Source: DASUPK01 sp963736305 (lineage in GTDB: Bacteria; Actinomycetota; Thermoleophilia; Solirubrobacterales; 70-9). From it: DNA of 64,000 bases. This document shows, piece after piece, positions 52,216 through 60,861 of this stretch (position 1 is its first letter; each line of letters starts with the position of its first letter). The notes beneath the pieces are model-generated. The model searched no databases. It had not been told where the DNA came from and was given only the letters and a program-made list of their open reading frames with translations. The DNA lies in contig CAVTOD010000007.1 in NCBI GenBank assembly GCA_963736305.1, forward strand, positions 310,001 to 374,000, read 5' to 3'. The position numbers and the translations under genes are program-made.

Positions 52216-52621
52216 CGAGGAGCGCGCCGCACTGGCGCGTCGGGGCATGGAGGCCTTCAACGCCGGAGATGTTGCCGGGATGCTGGCTGTCCTCTCGAAG
52301 GACATCGAGGTGTATGCCTCACCGGAGATGGCCAACGCCGGGGAATTCCGCGGGCACGACGGGTTCATCTCCTGGATCACGGCCTGGACCGATGCGTGGG
52401 AGGAGATCTCCGCGGAGGTGACCGACACGATTCCCGTCGGGGATCGCCACATCGTCACCGCGATCCATCAGGAGGGCCGCGGCCGTGACGGGATCATGCT
52501 GAGCATGGAGCTCGCCTTCCTCTTCGAGATGGGAGACGACGGGCTCTGCAGCTATCTGGCGATGGTCCCCACCCCGGAAGAGGCCGCCGAGATCGCGCGG
52601 GAGCGCGAGGGCGTCAGCTAG
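52205..52621 (+). CDS. SnoaL-like (NTF2 fold) protein
   Basis: 138 residues of the SnoaL/ketosteroid-isomerase-like fold: LARRGMEAFNAGDVAGMLAV, FRGHDGFISWITAWTDAWEE and HIVTAIHQEGRGRDGI. Many such proteins are small enzymes or scaffolds of unknown role. ATG 52205 overlaps lepA by 11 bases, so it may be coupled. No catalytic Asp/His pair can be assigned with confidence. Confidence 0.78.
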   Translation: MASSEERAALARRGMEAFNAGDVAGMLAVLSKDIEVYASPEMANAGEFRGHDGFISWITAWTDAWEEISAEVTDTIPVGDRHIVTAIHQEGRGRDGIMLSMELAFLFEMGDDGLCSYLAMVPTPEEAAEIAREREGVS

Positions 52622-53237
52622 GGCCGGCTTTCACGCGGCGCAGTGGCAGGCCGATCCGCGACTCCACCTTGGCGAGCGGGTCCTTGCCGTTGCCGGTGAG
52701 CAGGATCACCTCGTCCGCGGGAAAGTCGTGAAGCTCATCCTCGAGCGCCTGGGCCGGGTCGGAGTCGCCGACGGAGCCACTCACCGGCAGACCAGCGGCG
52801 ACCAGAGCGCCGGCGGACCTGGCCAGCAGACCCTGTGCCTCGCGCCGGGCCTTGTCCTCGGCGGAGAGCCAGCGATCGAGGCGGTGACTGGGCACGGGCA
52901 CGACCAGCCGCACGTCTTCCGCCGAGCCGGCGAGATCCGCGATCCGCTGGGCCGAGTCGGCGGTCGCCTCCGCGGTGGCCACGACGAGCACGCGGTGGCC
53001 GGTATCCCGGGAAGAGACCACCTCGAGCCGCCGGTCGGGCCTCGCGCGGGCGGCGAACACGACCAGGGCCGTGACGGCGAGCGCCCCCACGGCCATCCCC
53101 AGGCCCGCCCCGAAGGTCCCGGCAGTCGCCATCGCGGCCACGATCGGCACGCAGATCGCCGCGATGATCAGCGGGATCGCGTACGGGCGGAAGCGCACTC
53201 CTCCCTCCGCGTCCCTGGTGGTAAGGAACCGAGACAC
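52614..53237 (-). CDS. Two-span membrane protein with universal-stress-like domain
   Basis: 207 residues. Two close spans (about residues 20-65: YAIPLIIAAICVPIVAAMAT and GLGMAVGALAVTALVVFAA), then a Rossmann-type cytosolic domain (HRVLVVATAEATADSAQRIA, VSGSVGDSDPAQALEDELHD, ADEVILLTG) resembling universal stress proteins that lack a clear ATP loop. GTG 53237 is preceded by TAGACA and 6 nt (leaderless). Convergent 8-base overlap with the SnoaL gene. Confidence 0.65.
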   Translation of the reverse strand: MSRFLTTRDAEGGVRFRPYAIPLIIAAICVPIVAAMATAGTFGAGLGMAVGALAVTALVVFAARARPDRRLEVVSSRDTGHRVLVVATAEATADSAQRIADLAGSAEDVRLVVPVPSHRLDRWLSAEDKARREAQGLLARSAGALVAAGLPVSGSVGDSDPAQALEDELHDFPADEVILLTGNGKDPLAKVESRIGLPLRRVKAGPS

Positions 53238-53243
53238 GTTCGA

Positions 53244-53249
53244 TGTCTA
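53244..53249 (-). promoter_or_regulatory. -10 box TAGACA, leaderless, minus strand
   Basis: Read on the minus strand: TAGACA, 6 nt (TCGAAC), GTG at 53237. Confidence 0.4.
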
Positions 53250-53313
53250 GCCTAGCCCCGGACCGGCCATGCGGCGCGGATCTCGGCTCAGTGCCTAGAA
53301 TCGCGCGTCGCCC

Positions 53314-53754
53314 ATGCCCGTGAAGACCGACGCCATCGGGAAGCAGTGGCCCGCCGCCACCTATGAGGTGGGCGCCGAGAAGATCCGCGAGTACGCCGAC
53401 GCGATCGGGGCCGGGAGCGACGTCCATCGCGACCACGAGGCGGCGAAGTCGGCCGGCTTTCGCGATCTGGTTGCTCCGCCGATGTTCTGCGTCGTCTACA
53501 GCGCCCGGGCGATGGGCCCGGCGATCCTCGATCCGGAGGTCGGCATCAACCTCGCCGCCATGCTGCACGGCTCACAGGCGTTCGAGTGGGACGAGCCGGT
53601 CTGCGACGGCGACGTGATCGAGACGACCGTCACCTGCACGGAGATCTACGAGAAGGACGGCAAGGGCTTCTACGTCTTCGAGAGCGTGTCCACCAACCAG
53701 GATGGGAAGCAGACCGTGAAGGGCACCTGGACCAACATCGTCAGGGGGGTGTGA
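53314..53754 (+). CDS. HadA/FAS1-like dehydratase (MaoC N-terminal type)
   Basis: 146 residues, hot-dog fold: GKQWPAATYEVGAEKIREYA, FRDLVAPPMFCVVYSARAMG, NLAAMLHGSQAFEWDEPVCD. This is the partner subunit type that lacks the catalytic D-x-x-H hydratase motif, like mycobacterial HadA/HadC in (3R)-hydroxyacyl-ACP dehydratase. Its stop overlaps the start of a MaoC-type gene, so the two likely form a heterodimer. TAGAAT lies 12 nt before the ATG. Confidence 0.82.
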   Translation: MPVKTDAIGKQWPAATYEVGAEKIREYADAIGAGSDVHRDHEAAKSAGFRDLVAPPMFCVVYSARAMGPAILDPEVGINLAAMLHGSQAFEWDEPVCDGDVIETTVTCTEIYEKDGKGFYVFESVSTNQDGKQTVKGTWTNIVRGV

Positions 53755-54158
53755 TGGCCAAGCTGAAGGACCTGAAGGTGGGCGACTCGATCCCGGAGCT
53801 CAAGGTGACGCCCGACAAGTACCTCCCGCACCGCTACGCCGGCGCGTCCGGGGACTTCAACCCGATCCACATCGACCCTGAGTTCGCCAAGGCGGTCGGC
53901 CTGCCGGGCAACATCCTCCACGGCCTCTGGATGATGGCCCAGGTCGCGCGCGGCAGCGCCCAGCTGGCCGGCGGGGACCCGCGTGCGCTCAAGCGGCTCT
54001 CCGTGCAGTTCCGGGGGATGGGATTTCCGGAGCAGGAGCTGGTCGTCAGCGGGACGGTCAAGGAGGCAGGCGGCGGCCGCCTGGTGATCGACACGGTCGC
54101 CGCCCAGGGCGACAACCAGGTGATCCGGAACGCCCAGGCAGAGCTGAGCGCGGATTAG
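53754..54158 (+). CDS. MaoC-family (HadB-like) dehydratase
   Basis: 134 residues with the hydratase-2 motif ASGDFNPIHIDPEFAKAVG and GNILHGLWMMAQVARG, giving the catalytic Asp and His. Probable (3R)-hydroxyacyl thioester dehydratase with the preceding gene, in fatty acid synthesis. ATG 53754 overlaps the stop of the partner (GTGATG). A longer frame upstream is a shadow of that partner. Confidence 0.88.
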   Translation: MAKLKDLKVGDSIPELKVTPDKYLPHRYAGASGDFNPIHIDPEFAKAVGLPGNILHGLWMMAQVARGSAQLAGGDPRALKRLSVQFRGMGFPEQELVVSGTVKEAGGGRLVIDTVAAQGDNQVIRNAQAELSAD

Positions 54159-54186
54159 CGGGCGCCGCGTTCCTATCATCAGCTCT

Positions 54187-55214
54187 GTGCCGAGCGAACG
54201 CCAGAGCCAGATCCTGAGATTGCTGGTCGAGCGCTACGTCGACGACGGGCGGCCCGTCGGGTCGCACGCGCTTGCCGATCGCGACGACATCGACTGGAGC
54301 CCCTCAACCGTGCGCGCGGAGCTCGCCAGCCTGGAGGACGAGGGTTTTCTCACCCATCCGCACACCTCCGCCGGGCGCGTGCCGACCGATACCGGCTACC
54401 GCTTCTACGTCGAGCGGCTGCTCTCGCAGCAGGACCGCCTCCCGCAGCCGGCGTCGAACGACCTCGGGATCTCGCGAATGAGACGCGAGGTGGACGTCGC
54501 GATTCGCGAGACGACCACGACCCTCTCCAAGATCACCGATCTGGTCGCCCTGGTCACGGCCCCGCCGCTCCACACCGCCACGATCCACCGGATCGAGGTT
54601 CTGCGCCTGCAGCCGAAGGTCGTGATGGTCATGGTGATCGCCTCGAACGGCGGCGTCACCAAGCGCGTCTTCACCTTCGAGGAGGAGGTCGACACCGGGC
54701 TCGTCGAATGGGCCGCGAGCTACCTGAACGAATGCCTCACCGGACTCGGGATCGGCGCGCGCATGGTCGCCGACCGCCTGCGCGACCCGGAGCTGGGCCC
54801 ACCGAGATGGGTTTCCTGGGCGAGATCTCGAGCGCCTTCACCGACCTCGAGGAGTCCGCCGAGGACACGCTCTACGTCGACGGCACTGCCCGTCTCCTCT
54901 CGGAGGAGCATCTGGCCGACCTGCCACACGCCGACGACCTGATGCGGGCCTTGGAGCGCCGGGTGAACGTGCTGCGCGCGCTGCGCACCGCCCTCGACTT
55001 CCGCTCGGTGTTCGTCTGGATCGGGGGCGAGAACCCGGCGCCGGAGCTGCGCTCGGTGAGCGTGGTCGGCGCCAACTACGGCCTCGGCTACCGCAACCTC
55101 GGCTCGGTCGGGATCATCGGTCCGCTGCGGATGGACTACGCGACCGCGATCGCCAACGTCAGGGGCGCCGCCGGCGAGCTCTCCCGCTTCTTCGAGACGG
55201 TCTACGACGAGTAG
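54187..55214 (+). CDS. hrcA: Heat-shock repressor HrcA, frameshifted
   Basis: Binds CIRCE and represses chaperone genes. N-terminal winged helix (ERQSQILRLLVERYVDDGRP, WSPSTVRAELASLEDEGFLT, HPHTSAGRVPTDTGYRFYVE) and a C-terminal GAF-like domain (LRSVSVVGANYGLGYRNLGS, VGIIGPLRMDY). One C is missing in the C-run 54798-54800: adding it links PELGP to TEMGFLGEISSAF and gives about 342 residues; as written the first frame continues in nonsense to 54942. No CIRCE element is seen near dnaJ. GTG 54187, with TATCAT 7 nt before it. Confidence 0.88.
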
Positions 55215-55223
55215 GCCCCTTCG

Positions 55224-56304
55224 ATGGCCAAGCGCGACTACTACGAGGTGCTGGGCGTCGAGCGGGGCGCGCCCGAGAGCGAGATCAAGAAGGCGTTCCG
55301 GAAGCTGGCACGCGAGCTACACCCGGACGTCAACGCGCACGATCCCCAGGCCGAGGAGAAGTTCAAGGAGGCGGCGGAGGCCTACGAGGTGCTCTCCGAC
55401 TCGGAGCGCCGCCAGACCTACGACCGCTTCGGACATGACGGGCTGCGCTCCGGCGGCTTCACGCCGGGTGGCGGGTTCGGCAACCTCCAGGACATCTTCG
55501 AGTCGCTGTTCGGCGGCGGCGATCCCTTCGGCGGGTTCGGGGGTGGTCCGGCGGCCGGCGCGGACATCGGCGCGGTCGTCGAGATCGGCTTGGATGACGT
55601 GCTGGAGGATCAGACGCGCGAGATCTCATTCGACGCGGTCGTCGTCTGCGAGCGCTGCCGCGGCAACGGGGCCGAGCCCGGGAACGCCGATCGAGACCTG
55701 CCCGAAGTGCGAGGGGAGTGGGCAGATCCGCGAGGTCAGTCGCAGCATCCTCGGCCAGATCGTCCGGGCGATGCCGTGCGATCGCTGCGGCGGCGACGGC
55801 CGCATCCCCGAGACGCCCTGCGAGCGCTGCGGCGGAGCGGGCCGGGTCTCTGAGGAGCGCACGTGGGAGGTTGACATCCCGGCCGGGATCGAGGACGGCC
55901 AGCGGGTCCGGATCGCAGGAGCCGGGCACGCTGGAGAGGCGGGTGCGCGGCAGGGCGATCTGTACGTGGAGATCCGGGTCGAGCAGGATGAGCGGTTCGC
56001 CCGTCAGGGGACCGAGCTGATCTCCCGTGTCGAGGTGCCGGTGACGACGGCGATCGTCGGCGGCGAGGTCTTCGTGCCGACCCTCGAGGGCGAGGTCGCC
56101 GTCGAGGTGCCCGCCGGCACCCAGCACGGCGAGACCACGGCGCTCAGCGGCCGCGGCCTCCCGCCGCTTCGCGGTGGGCGGCGCGGGGACCAGCACATCG
56201 TCTTCGAGCTGGTGGTGCCGACCGATCTGGATGACGAGCAGCGAGAGGCCGCGGAGAGCCTGGCCGAGGCGCTCGGGCAGCAACAGGCGTCTCCCCGGAG
56301 ATGA
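55224..56304 (+). CDS. dnaJ: Chaperone DnaJ, frameshifted
   Basis: Hsp40 co-chaperone of DnaK. J domain with KRDYYEVLGVERGAPESEIK and HPDVN, G/F region (GGFGNLQDIFESLFGGGDPF), four zinc-finger repeats (CERCRGNG, CPKCEGSG, CDRCGGDG, CERCGGAG) and the C-terminal substrate domain. One extra C at 55677-55679 separates the first finger from the second. Removing it gives a continuous protein of about 359 residues. It follows hrcA by 9 bases and overlaps prmA, as often in actinobacteria. Since hrcA just upstream also has a one-base shift in a C-run, sequence error is likely. Confidence 0.9.
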
Positions 56305-57122
56305 TCCGACTGGCGGTCCGCTGCGCTCCGGAGTACGCGGAGGCGGTGATGGCGAACCTGCTCGAGCTCGCGCCGAACGGGCTCGAGGAGGAGAGGGGCC
56401 CAGGCTGGGTCGAGTACGCGATCTACGGACCGCCGGGAGAGGTTCCCGACATGGGCGAGATCCAGGCGGCCGCGGGCGGCGGGCTGGTGGACGTCACGAC
56501 CACCTCGGTTCCCGATGACTGGGCGGATCGCTGGGCGGACTTCCATCGCCCGATCGAGGTCAGCGGCCGGATCGGGGTGCGCCCATCGTGGTGGGATCCC
56601 AAGGACGGCCTGATCGACGTCGTCGTGGACCCGGGCCGGGCCTTCGGTACCGGGGGACATCCGACGACGCGCCTGTCACTCGAGCTGCTGATCGAGCTGG
56701 AGCAGGCCGGCGAGGCAGCGGGGCCGATCGCGGATTGGGGGACGGGCTCGGCCGTGCTCGCGATCTCCGCGGCCAAGCTGGGCTGGTCGCCGGTGACGGC
56801 GTGCGACCGCGAGCCCGCCTCATTGGAGGCCGCGCAGGCCAACGCGGCCGTGAATGGCGTGGAGCTGGCTATCGAGAGGGTGGACGTTCGGGAGAGCCTG
56901 CCGTCGGTGGCACCCACGGTGGTCGCCAACCTGACGGCAAACCTGCTCGTTGACTGTGCCCGCCATCTCGAGGGCGCAGCGGAGATCCCGCGAACCTGCG
57001 TCTGCTCGGGAATGCTGGAGACGGAGGCCGACAGGGTCGCCGAGGCGTTCTCCGCGGTGGGATTGGCCGAGAGCGAGCGCCGCGGCAACGGCGAATGGGC
57101 CGCGTTGCTGCTGCGCGCCTGA
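56301..57122 (+). CDS. prmA: Ribosomal protein L11 methyltransferase
   Basis: Trimethylates L11 with SAM. 273 residues. The PrmA signature VDPGRAFGTGGHPTTRLSLE is clear, with SAM motif IADWGTGSAVLAISAAKLGW and the NPPY-like position occupied by VVANLTANLL. The N-terminal substrate domain is short. ATG 56301 overlaps dnaJ (ATGA). The hrcA-dnaJ-prmA order is conserved in many bacteria. Confidence 0.93.
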   Translation: MIRLAVRCAPEYAEAVMANLLELAPNGLEEERGPGWVEYAIYGPPGEVPDMGEIQAAAGGGLVDVTTTSVPDDWADRWADFHRPIEVSGRIGVRPSWWDPKDGLIDVVVDPGRAFGTGGHPTTRLSLELLIELEQAGEAAGPIADWGTGSAVLAISAAKLGWSPVTACDREPASLEAAQANAAVNGVELAIERVDVRESLPSVAPTVVANLTANLLVDCARHLEGAAEIPRTCVCSGMLETEADRVAEAFSAVGLAESERRGNGEWAALLLRA

Positions 57123-57140
57123 CTCGGCCGACGCCCCCGA

Positions 57141-57146
57141 TATATT
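57141..57146 (+). promoter_or_regulatory. -10 box TATATT, leaderless
   Basis: TATATT, 6 nt (CCGCGC), GTG at 57153. Closest to consensus of the leaderless set. Confidence 0.55.
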
Positions 57147-57152
57147 CCGCGC

Positions 57153-57641
57153 GTGCTCGGGGTGGTCCGTTTCTATGACGTGGCGATATTCATCCACGTC
57201 GCCGCGGTGGTCATCGGGTTCGGCGTGACCTTCAGCTACCCGATCTTCCTACGACACGCCGTGCGGTCCGCGCCGCGCAGCATGCCGTATCTGCTGACGA
57301 CGATCGACACCGTCGGCAGGGCCGTGGTCGGACCGAGCGCGCTGCTCATCCTGATCAGCGGGATCTACCTGGTGGCCGATGGGCCCTTCGACTACGGCGA
57401 CACCTTCGTCAGCGTGGGGCTGCCGATCATCATCGTCCTGATCCTGGTCGGCCCTCTCTTCTTCGCAAGGAAGGGACGTCAGTTGGAGGGAATCGTGAGC
57501 CGCGACATAGATGCGGCCGGCACCGGAGAGGTCAGGCTCGGCGCCGAGTTCGACACCGTCCTCGGGCAGATCATGAGCGTCGGCTACGTGACCGACCTGC
57601 TGGTACTGATCGCGCTCTTCTTCATGATCGTCAAGCCCTAG
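57153..57641 (+). CDS. DUF2269-family membrane protein
   Basis: 162 residues with four spans: YDVAIFIHVAAVVIGFGVTF, AVVGPSALLILISGIYLVA, VSVGLPIIIVLILVGPLFF and VTDLLVLIALFFMIV. The His in the first span and the overall pattern match DUF2269 integral membrane proteins, which have no proven role and may bind haem or copper. It has its own leaderless promoter between prmA and murI. Confidence 0.75.
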   Translation: MLGVVRFYDVAIFIHVAAVVIGFGVTFSYPIFLRHAVRSAPRSMPYLLTTIDTVGRAVVGPSALLILISGIYLVADGPFDYGDTFVSVGLPIIIVLILVGPLFFARKGRQLEGIVSRDIDAAGTGEVRLGAEFDTVLGQIMSVGYVTDLLVLIALFFMIVKP

Positions 57642-57664
57642 CGCCAGTCATCATCCCTGGCTGA

Positions 57665-58492
57665 ATGGAAGCCGCCGATTCGAGCGCGGGCCTGCCGATC
57701 GCCATGTTCGACTCCGGCGTCGGAGGCCTGACGGTCCTCCACGAGTGCCTGGTCTCGCTGCCCGAGGAGGACTACGTCTACCTCGGCGACGACGCTCGCT
57801 TCCCATACGGAGCGCAGACGACCGAGGAGCTGCGCGGCCATGTCGAGCAGGTCACGCGGTACCTGATCGAACGCGGGGCGAAGCTCCTGGTGATCGCCTG
57901 CAACTCAGCGGCTTCCGCCGGGCAGGAGGCGGCGAGAGAGATCGCCGGCGAGGCCGGGGTCGAAGTTGTCGCGGTGATCGACCCCGAGGCGGAGATCGCC
58001 AGCGCGCTCACGCAGTCAGGGAACGTCGGAGTGCTGGCCACCCCGGCCACCGTCCGGAGCGGCTCGTACCTGCGCGCGCTCTCGCATCAGCATCGCGCCC
58101 TGACCATCACGGAGGTGGAGGCCCCCGATCTGGCCGCCGTGATCCAGCGCGGATTCCCGTTCTCCCAGAGCGTCGTCGAGATGGTGCGCTCCTACTGCGA
58201 GCCGTTGAAGAAAGCCGAGGTCGACACGGTCATCCTTGGCTGCACCCACTACCCGCTGGTCGCCCCGATGCTGCAGCGGGTGCTCGGGCGGGACGTGAGG
58301 CTGGTCACCGCCGGTCACGCGATCGCCGCGACGGCGCAGCGTGCTCTCGAGGAGGCGGGGCTGGAGAACCCCGGCAATGAGGAGGGGACCTATCGGTTCC
58401 TCTGCACCGGCGACGCCGAGGCCTTCCGCGAGCTCGGGACGCGCTTCCTGCAGATGCCGCTCGGCGACGTCGAGCACGTCGATCTGCCGTGA
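57665..58492 (+). CDS. murI: Glutamate racemase
   Basis: Provides D-glutamate for peptidoglycan. 275 residues: IAMFDSGVGGLTVLHECL, first catalytic Cys in LVIACNSAASAG, second in ILGCTHYPLVAPMLQ. Start ATG 57665. The stop overlaps the next gene (GTGA). Confidence 0.96.
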   Translation: MEAADSSAGLPIAMFDSGVGGLTVLHECLVSLPEEDYVYLGDDARFPYGAQTTEELRGHVEQVTRYLIERGAKLLVIACNSAASAGQEAAREIAGEAGVEVVAVIDPEAEIASALTQSGNVGVLATPATVRSGSYLRALSHQHRALTITEVEAPDLAAVIQRGFPFSQSVVEMVRSYCEPLKKAEVDTVILGCTHYPLVAPMLQRVLGRDVRLVTAGHAIAATAQRALEEAGLENPGNEEGTYRFLCTGDAEAFRELGTRFLQMPLGDVEHVDLP

Positions 58493-58944
58493 GCTGCCTG
58501 GCCGTGGCGGCCGAAGACATCCCGTTCGTCCCGTGGGGCCTGCTGATGATCGCGGTCGCGCTCTACGTCGTCGCGGTAGCGGCCCTGATCGCCGCCGGGC
58601 GCCGCGAGGACGCCCGTGCGCTTGCCGGCTTCATCCCCGACTGCGTCGTGCTCGTCTCGCGCCTCGCCCGCGACCGGCGCATCTCATGGCCGCGCAGGGC
58701 GGCCCTCTTCGGGGTGCTCGGCTATCTCGCGCTTCCGATCGACCTCGTCCCGGACTTCCTGCCGGGCATCGGCCAGCTCGACGACGCCGTCGTGCTCGGG
58801 CTGGCGCTGCGGCTGGTCGTCCACGCCGGCGGCACGGCGATGGTGCGCGAGGCCTGGCCCGGCCCGGAGGCGTCGCTCACCGTGGTCCTGCGCGCCGCGG
58901 GACTCGAGACGAACGGCGTGTCCCGCCAAGGATCGCACCCCTGA
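58489..58944 (+). CDS. DUF1232 (YkvA-like) membrane protein
   Basis: 151 residues. N-terminal span (WGLLMIAVALYVVAVAALIA), then the YkvA core ALFGVLGYLALPIDLVPDFL and PGIGQLDDAVVLGLALRLVV. Function of DUF1232 proteins is unknown. GTG 58489 is coupled to murI. The 166-base gap that follows holds a hairpin and the yqeY promoter. Confidence 0.8.
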   Translation: MSCLAVAAEDIPFVPWGLLMIAVALYVVAVAALIAAGRREDARALAGFIPDCVVLVSRLARDRRISWPRRAALFGVLGYLALPIDLVPDFLPGIGQLDDAVVLGLALRLVVHAGGTAMVREAWPGPEASLTVVLRAAGLETNGVSRQGSHP

Positions 58945-58984
58945 GGCGGCCCAGGACCGGCGCTGGATCGCCACCCACCTCCTC

Positions 58985-59005
58985 GCCGGTAGTACCACTA
59001 CCGGC
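58985..59005 (+). terminator. 9-bp perfect hairpin
   Basis: GCCGGTAGT, loop ACC, ACTACCGGC. Forty bases after the DUF1232 stop and about 100 before yqeY, in the 58945-59110 gap. No T-run. Probable terminator. TACGCT at 59098-59103 lies 7 nt before the yqeY ATG. Confidence 0.6.
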
Positions 59006-59110
59006 TTCGTCGGCGGTCGGCGTTCAGCTTGGTCCTGAACCGCCTCACGGGCACGCCCTTAACGGGACACGCCGTACGGGACAGCCACGCCGCCGACTAC
59101 GCTTTAGGCG

Positions 59111-59542
59111 ATGAGCATCCTCGAACAGGTCCAGGAGGACGTGAGGACGGCGATGAAGGCCGGCGAGAAGGAGCGGGTCGGCCAGCTGCGCATGCTCGTC
59201 AACGCCCTCCAGACGGAGGAGAAGGAGGGCAAGGGCGACGAGGTCGCGGCGCTCCAGCGCGAGCGTAAGCGCCGTCTCGACGCCGCGGAGGCCCTGCGCG
59301 AGGGCGGCCGGACGGAGGGAGCCGACGTCGAGGAGGCGGAGGCGGAGCTGATCGAGGGCTACCTGCCCGCGCAGCTCTCCGACGAGGAGCTCTCCGAGCT
59401 GGTGGCCGGCGCGCTCGAGGAATCGGGCGCCAGCGAGGCCAAGGACATGGGGGACGTCATGAAGGTGCTGATGCCGGAGGTCGGCGGACGAGCCGACGGC
59501 AAGCGCGTCAGCCAGGCGGTGCGCGAGAAGCTTGGCGCGTAG
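59111..59542 (+). CDS. GatB/YqeY domain protein
   Basis: 143 residues: SILEQVQEDVRTAMKAGEKE, RVGQLRMLVNALQTEEKEGK and EAELIEGYLPAQLSDEELSE. YqeY-like proteins share the tRNA-binding C-terminal fold of GatB but stand alone; a role in tRNA handling is assumed, not shown. Its end overlaps the phoH start by 11 bases, heading a run of four tightly packed genes (yqeY, phoH, ybeY, era). Confidence 0.92.
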   Translation: MSILEQVQEDVRTAMKAGEKERVGQLRMLVNALQTEEKEGKGDEVAALQRERKRRLDAAEALREGGRTEGADVEEAEAELIEGYLPAQLSDEELSELVAGALEESGASEAKDMGDVMKVLMPEVGGRADGKRVSQAVREKLGA

Positions 59543-60500
59543 GCAGCTGGAGATCGACAACACCGTCGCCGCGGAGCTGGCCGGCTCCGAGGACGCCGTG
59601 CTTCGCGCCCTCGAGGGCCATCTCGACGTCGACCTCTACCTGCGCGGCAACGTCCTCACCCTGGACGGCGACGCCAACGGCGTCCAGACGGCCGAGACGG
59701 TGGTCGGCGAGCTGGTCGACCTGATCGAGCAGGGCCACGAGATCGCACCGGGGACGATCGAGGCCGTCACCGGCGCGCTCGACAAGCACGAGAGCCCGGC
59801 GGAGATCCTCGAGGACGTCGTCTGGCAGCACCGCAACACGCGGGTCGCGCCGAAGACTGTCAACCAGAAACAGTACGTCGACTCGATCCGCCGTCACACG
59901 ATCACCTTCGGGATCGGCCCCGCCGGCACCGGCAAGACCTTCCTGGCGGTGGCGATGGCGGCCGCCGCTCTCTCGCGGGGTGACGTCAGCCGGGTGATCC
60001 TCACCCGGCCCGCGGTGGAGGCCGGCGAGCGCCTCGGCTTCCTCCCCGGCGACATCCAGGCGAAGGTCGACCCTTACCTGCGGCCGCTCTTCGACGCTCT
60101 CTACGACATGCTCGATCCCGAGAAGGTCAATGCCTACTTCGAGCGCGGCACGATCGAGGTGGCGCCGCTGGCCTTCATGCGGGGCCGCACCCTGAACGAC
60201 TCCTTCGTGATCCTCGATGAGGCCCAGAACACGAGCCCGGAGCAGATGAAGATGTTCCTGACGAGGCTCGGGTTCGGCTCGAAGATCGTCGTCACCGGCG
60301 ACATCACCCAGATCGACCTGGAGCGTGGGTCGAAGTCCGGCCTCGTGGAGGTCGGCAACATCCTGAACGAGGTCCAGGACATCAGCTTCATCCGCTTCGG
60401 AGGCGAGGACGTCGTCCGCCACAAGCTGGTCCAGCGGATCGTCGCCGCCTACGGCGAGGCCGAGAGCCGCTCCGCGCCGGGCGATGGCGAGGGCGGCTGA
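59532..60500 (+). CDS. phoH: PhoH-like ATPase
   Basis: P-loop ATPase of the PhoH/YbeZ group, linked to RNA handling and partnered by YbeY. Walker A in GIGPAGTGKTFLAVAMA, Walker B in NDSFVILDEAQNTSPEQMKM, sensor VVTGDITQIDLERG. N-terminal KH-like part. 322 residues. Start TTG 59532 inside the yqeY end; no better start is in frame. Confidence 0.95.
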   Translation: MARRQLEIDNTVAAELAGSEDAVLRALEGHLDVDLYLRGNVLTLDGDANGVQTAETVVGELVDLIEQGHEIAPGTIEAVTGALDKHESPAEILEDVVWQHRNTRVAPKTVNQKQYVDSIRRHTITFGIGPAGTGKTFLAVAMAAAALSRGDVSRVILTRPAVEAGERLGFLPGDIQAKVDPYLRPLFDALYDMLDPEKVNAYFERGTIEVAPLAFMRGRTLNDSFVILDEAQNTSPEQMKMFLTRLGFGSKIVVTGDITQIDLERGSKSGLVEVGNILNEVQDISFIRFGGEDVVRHKLVQRIVAAYGEAESRSAPGDGEGG

Positions 60501-60861
60501 GATCGACCTCTCGGACGTCCCAGGCGATTTGCGGCGACCGGTTGGGGCGGCCCTGCACGCGGCCGGGGTGGACGACGGCCACATCGGGGTGCAGATCGTC
60601 GGGGAGGGGAGGATGCGCACCCTCAACTACGCAGCGCGTGGGGTGGACGAGGCAACCGATGTGCTCGCTTTTCCGATCGACGACCAGGAACATGACCAGG
60701 GACCAAGGGAGCTCGGCGACGTCTTCATCTGCCCCGAGAAGGCGACGAACGTGGTCGAGGCCGCCGTGCACGGCGCGCTCCACCTCTGCGGCTTCGACCA
60801 CGAGACCGACAACGGCGAGATGCTCGAGCTGCAGGCCAAGGTAATGGCCGAGCTGCAGTGA
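60484..60861 (+). CDS. ybeY: Endoribonuclease YbeY
   Basis: Zinc-dependent RNase for 16S rRNA 3' processing and ribosome quality control. The metal motif HGALHLCGFDHETD carries three His. 125 residues, shorter than many YbeY proteins but complete from the conserved strand GVQIVGEGRMRTLNY onward. Overlaps phoH by 17 bases and era by 4. Confidence 0.95.
   Translation: MARAAEIDLSDVPGDLRRPVGAALHAAGVDDGHIGVQIVGEGRMRTLNYAARGVDEATDVLAFPIDDQEHDQGPRELGDVFICPEKATNVVEAAVHGALHLCGFDHETDNGEMLELQAKVMAELQ

Noticed and set aside
55620..55720. Programmed +1 frameshift in dnaJ
   Set aside because: No stop codon, slippery heptamer or stimulatory structure at the site, and dnaJ is not known to use recoding; a one-base error in the C-run is simpler.
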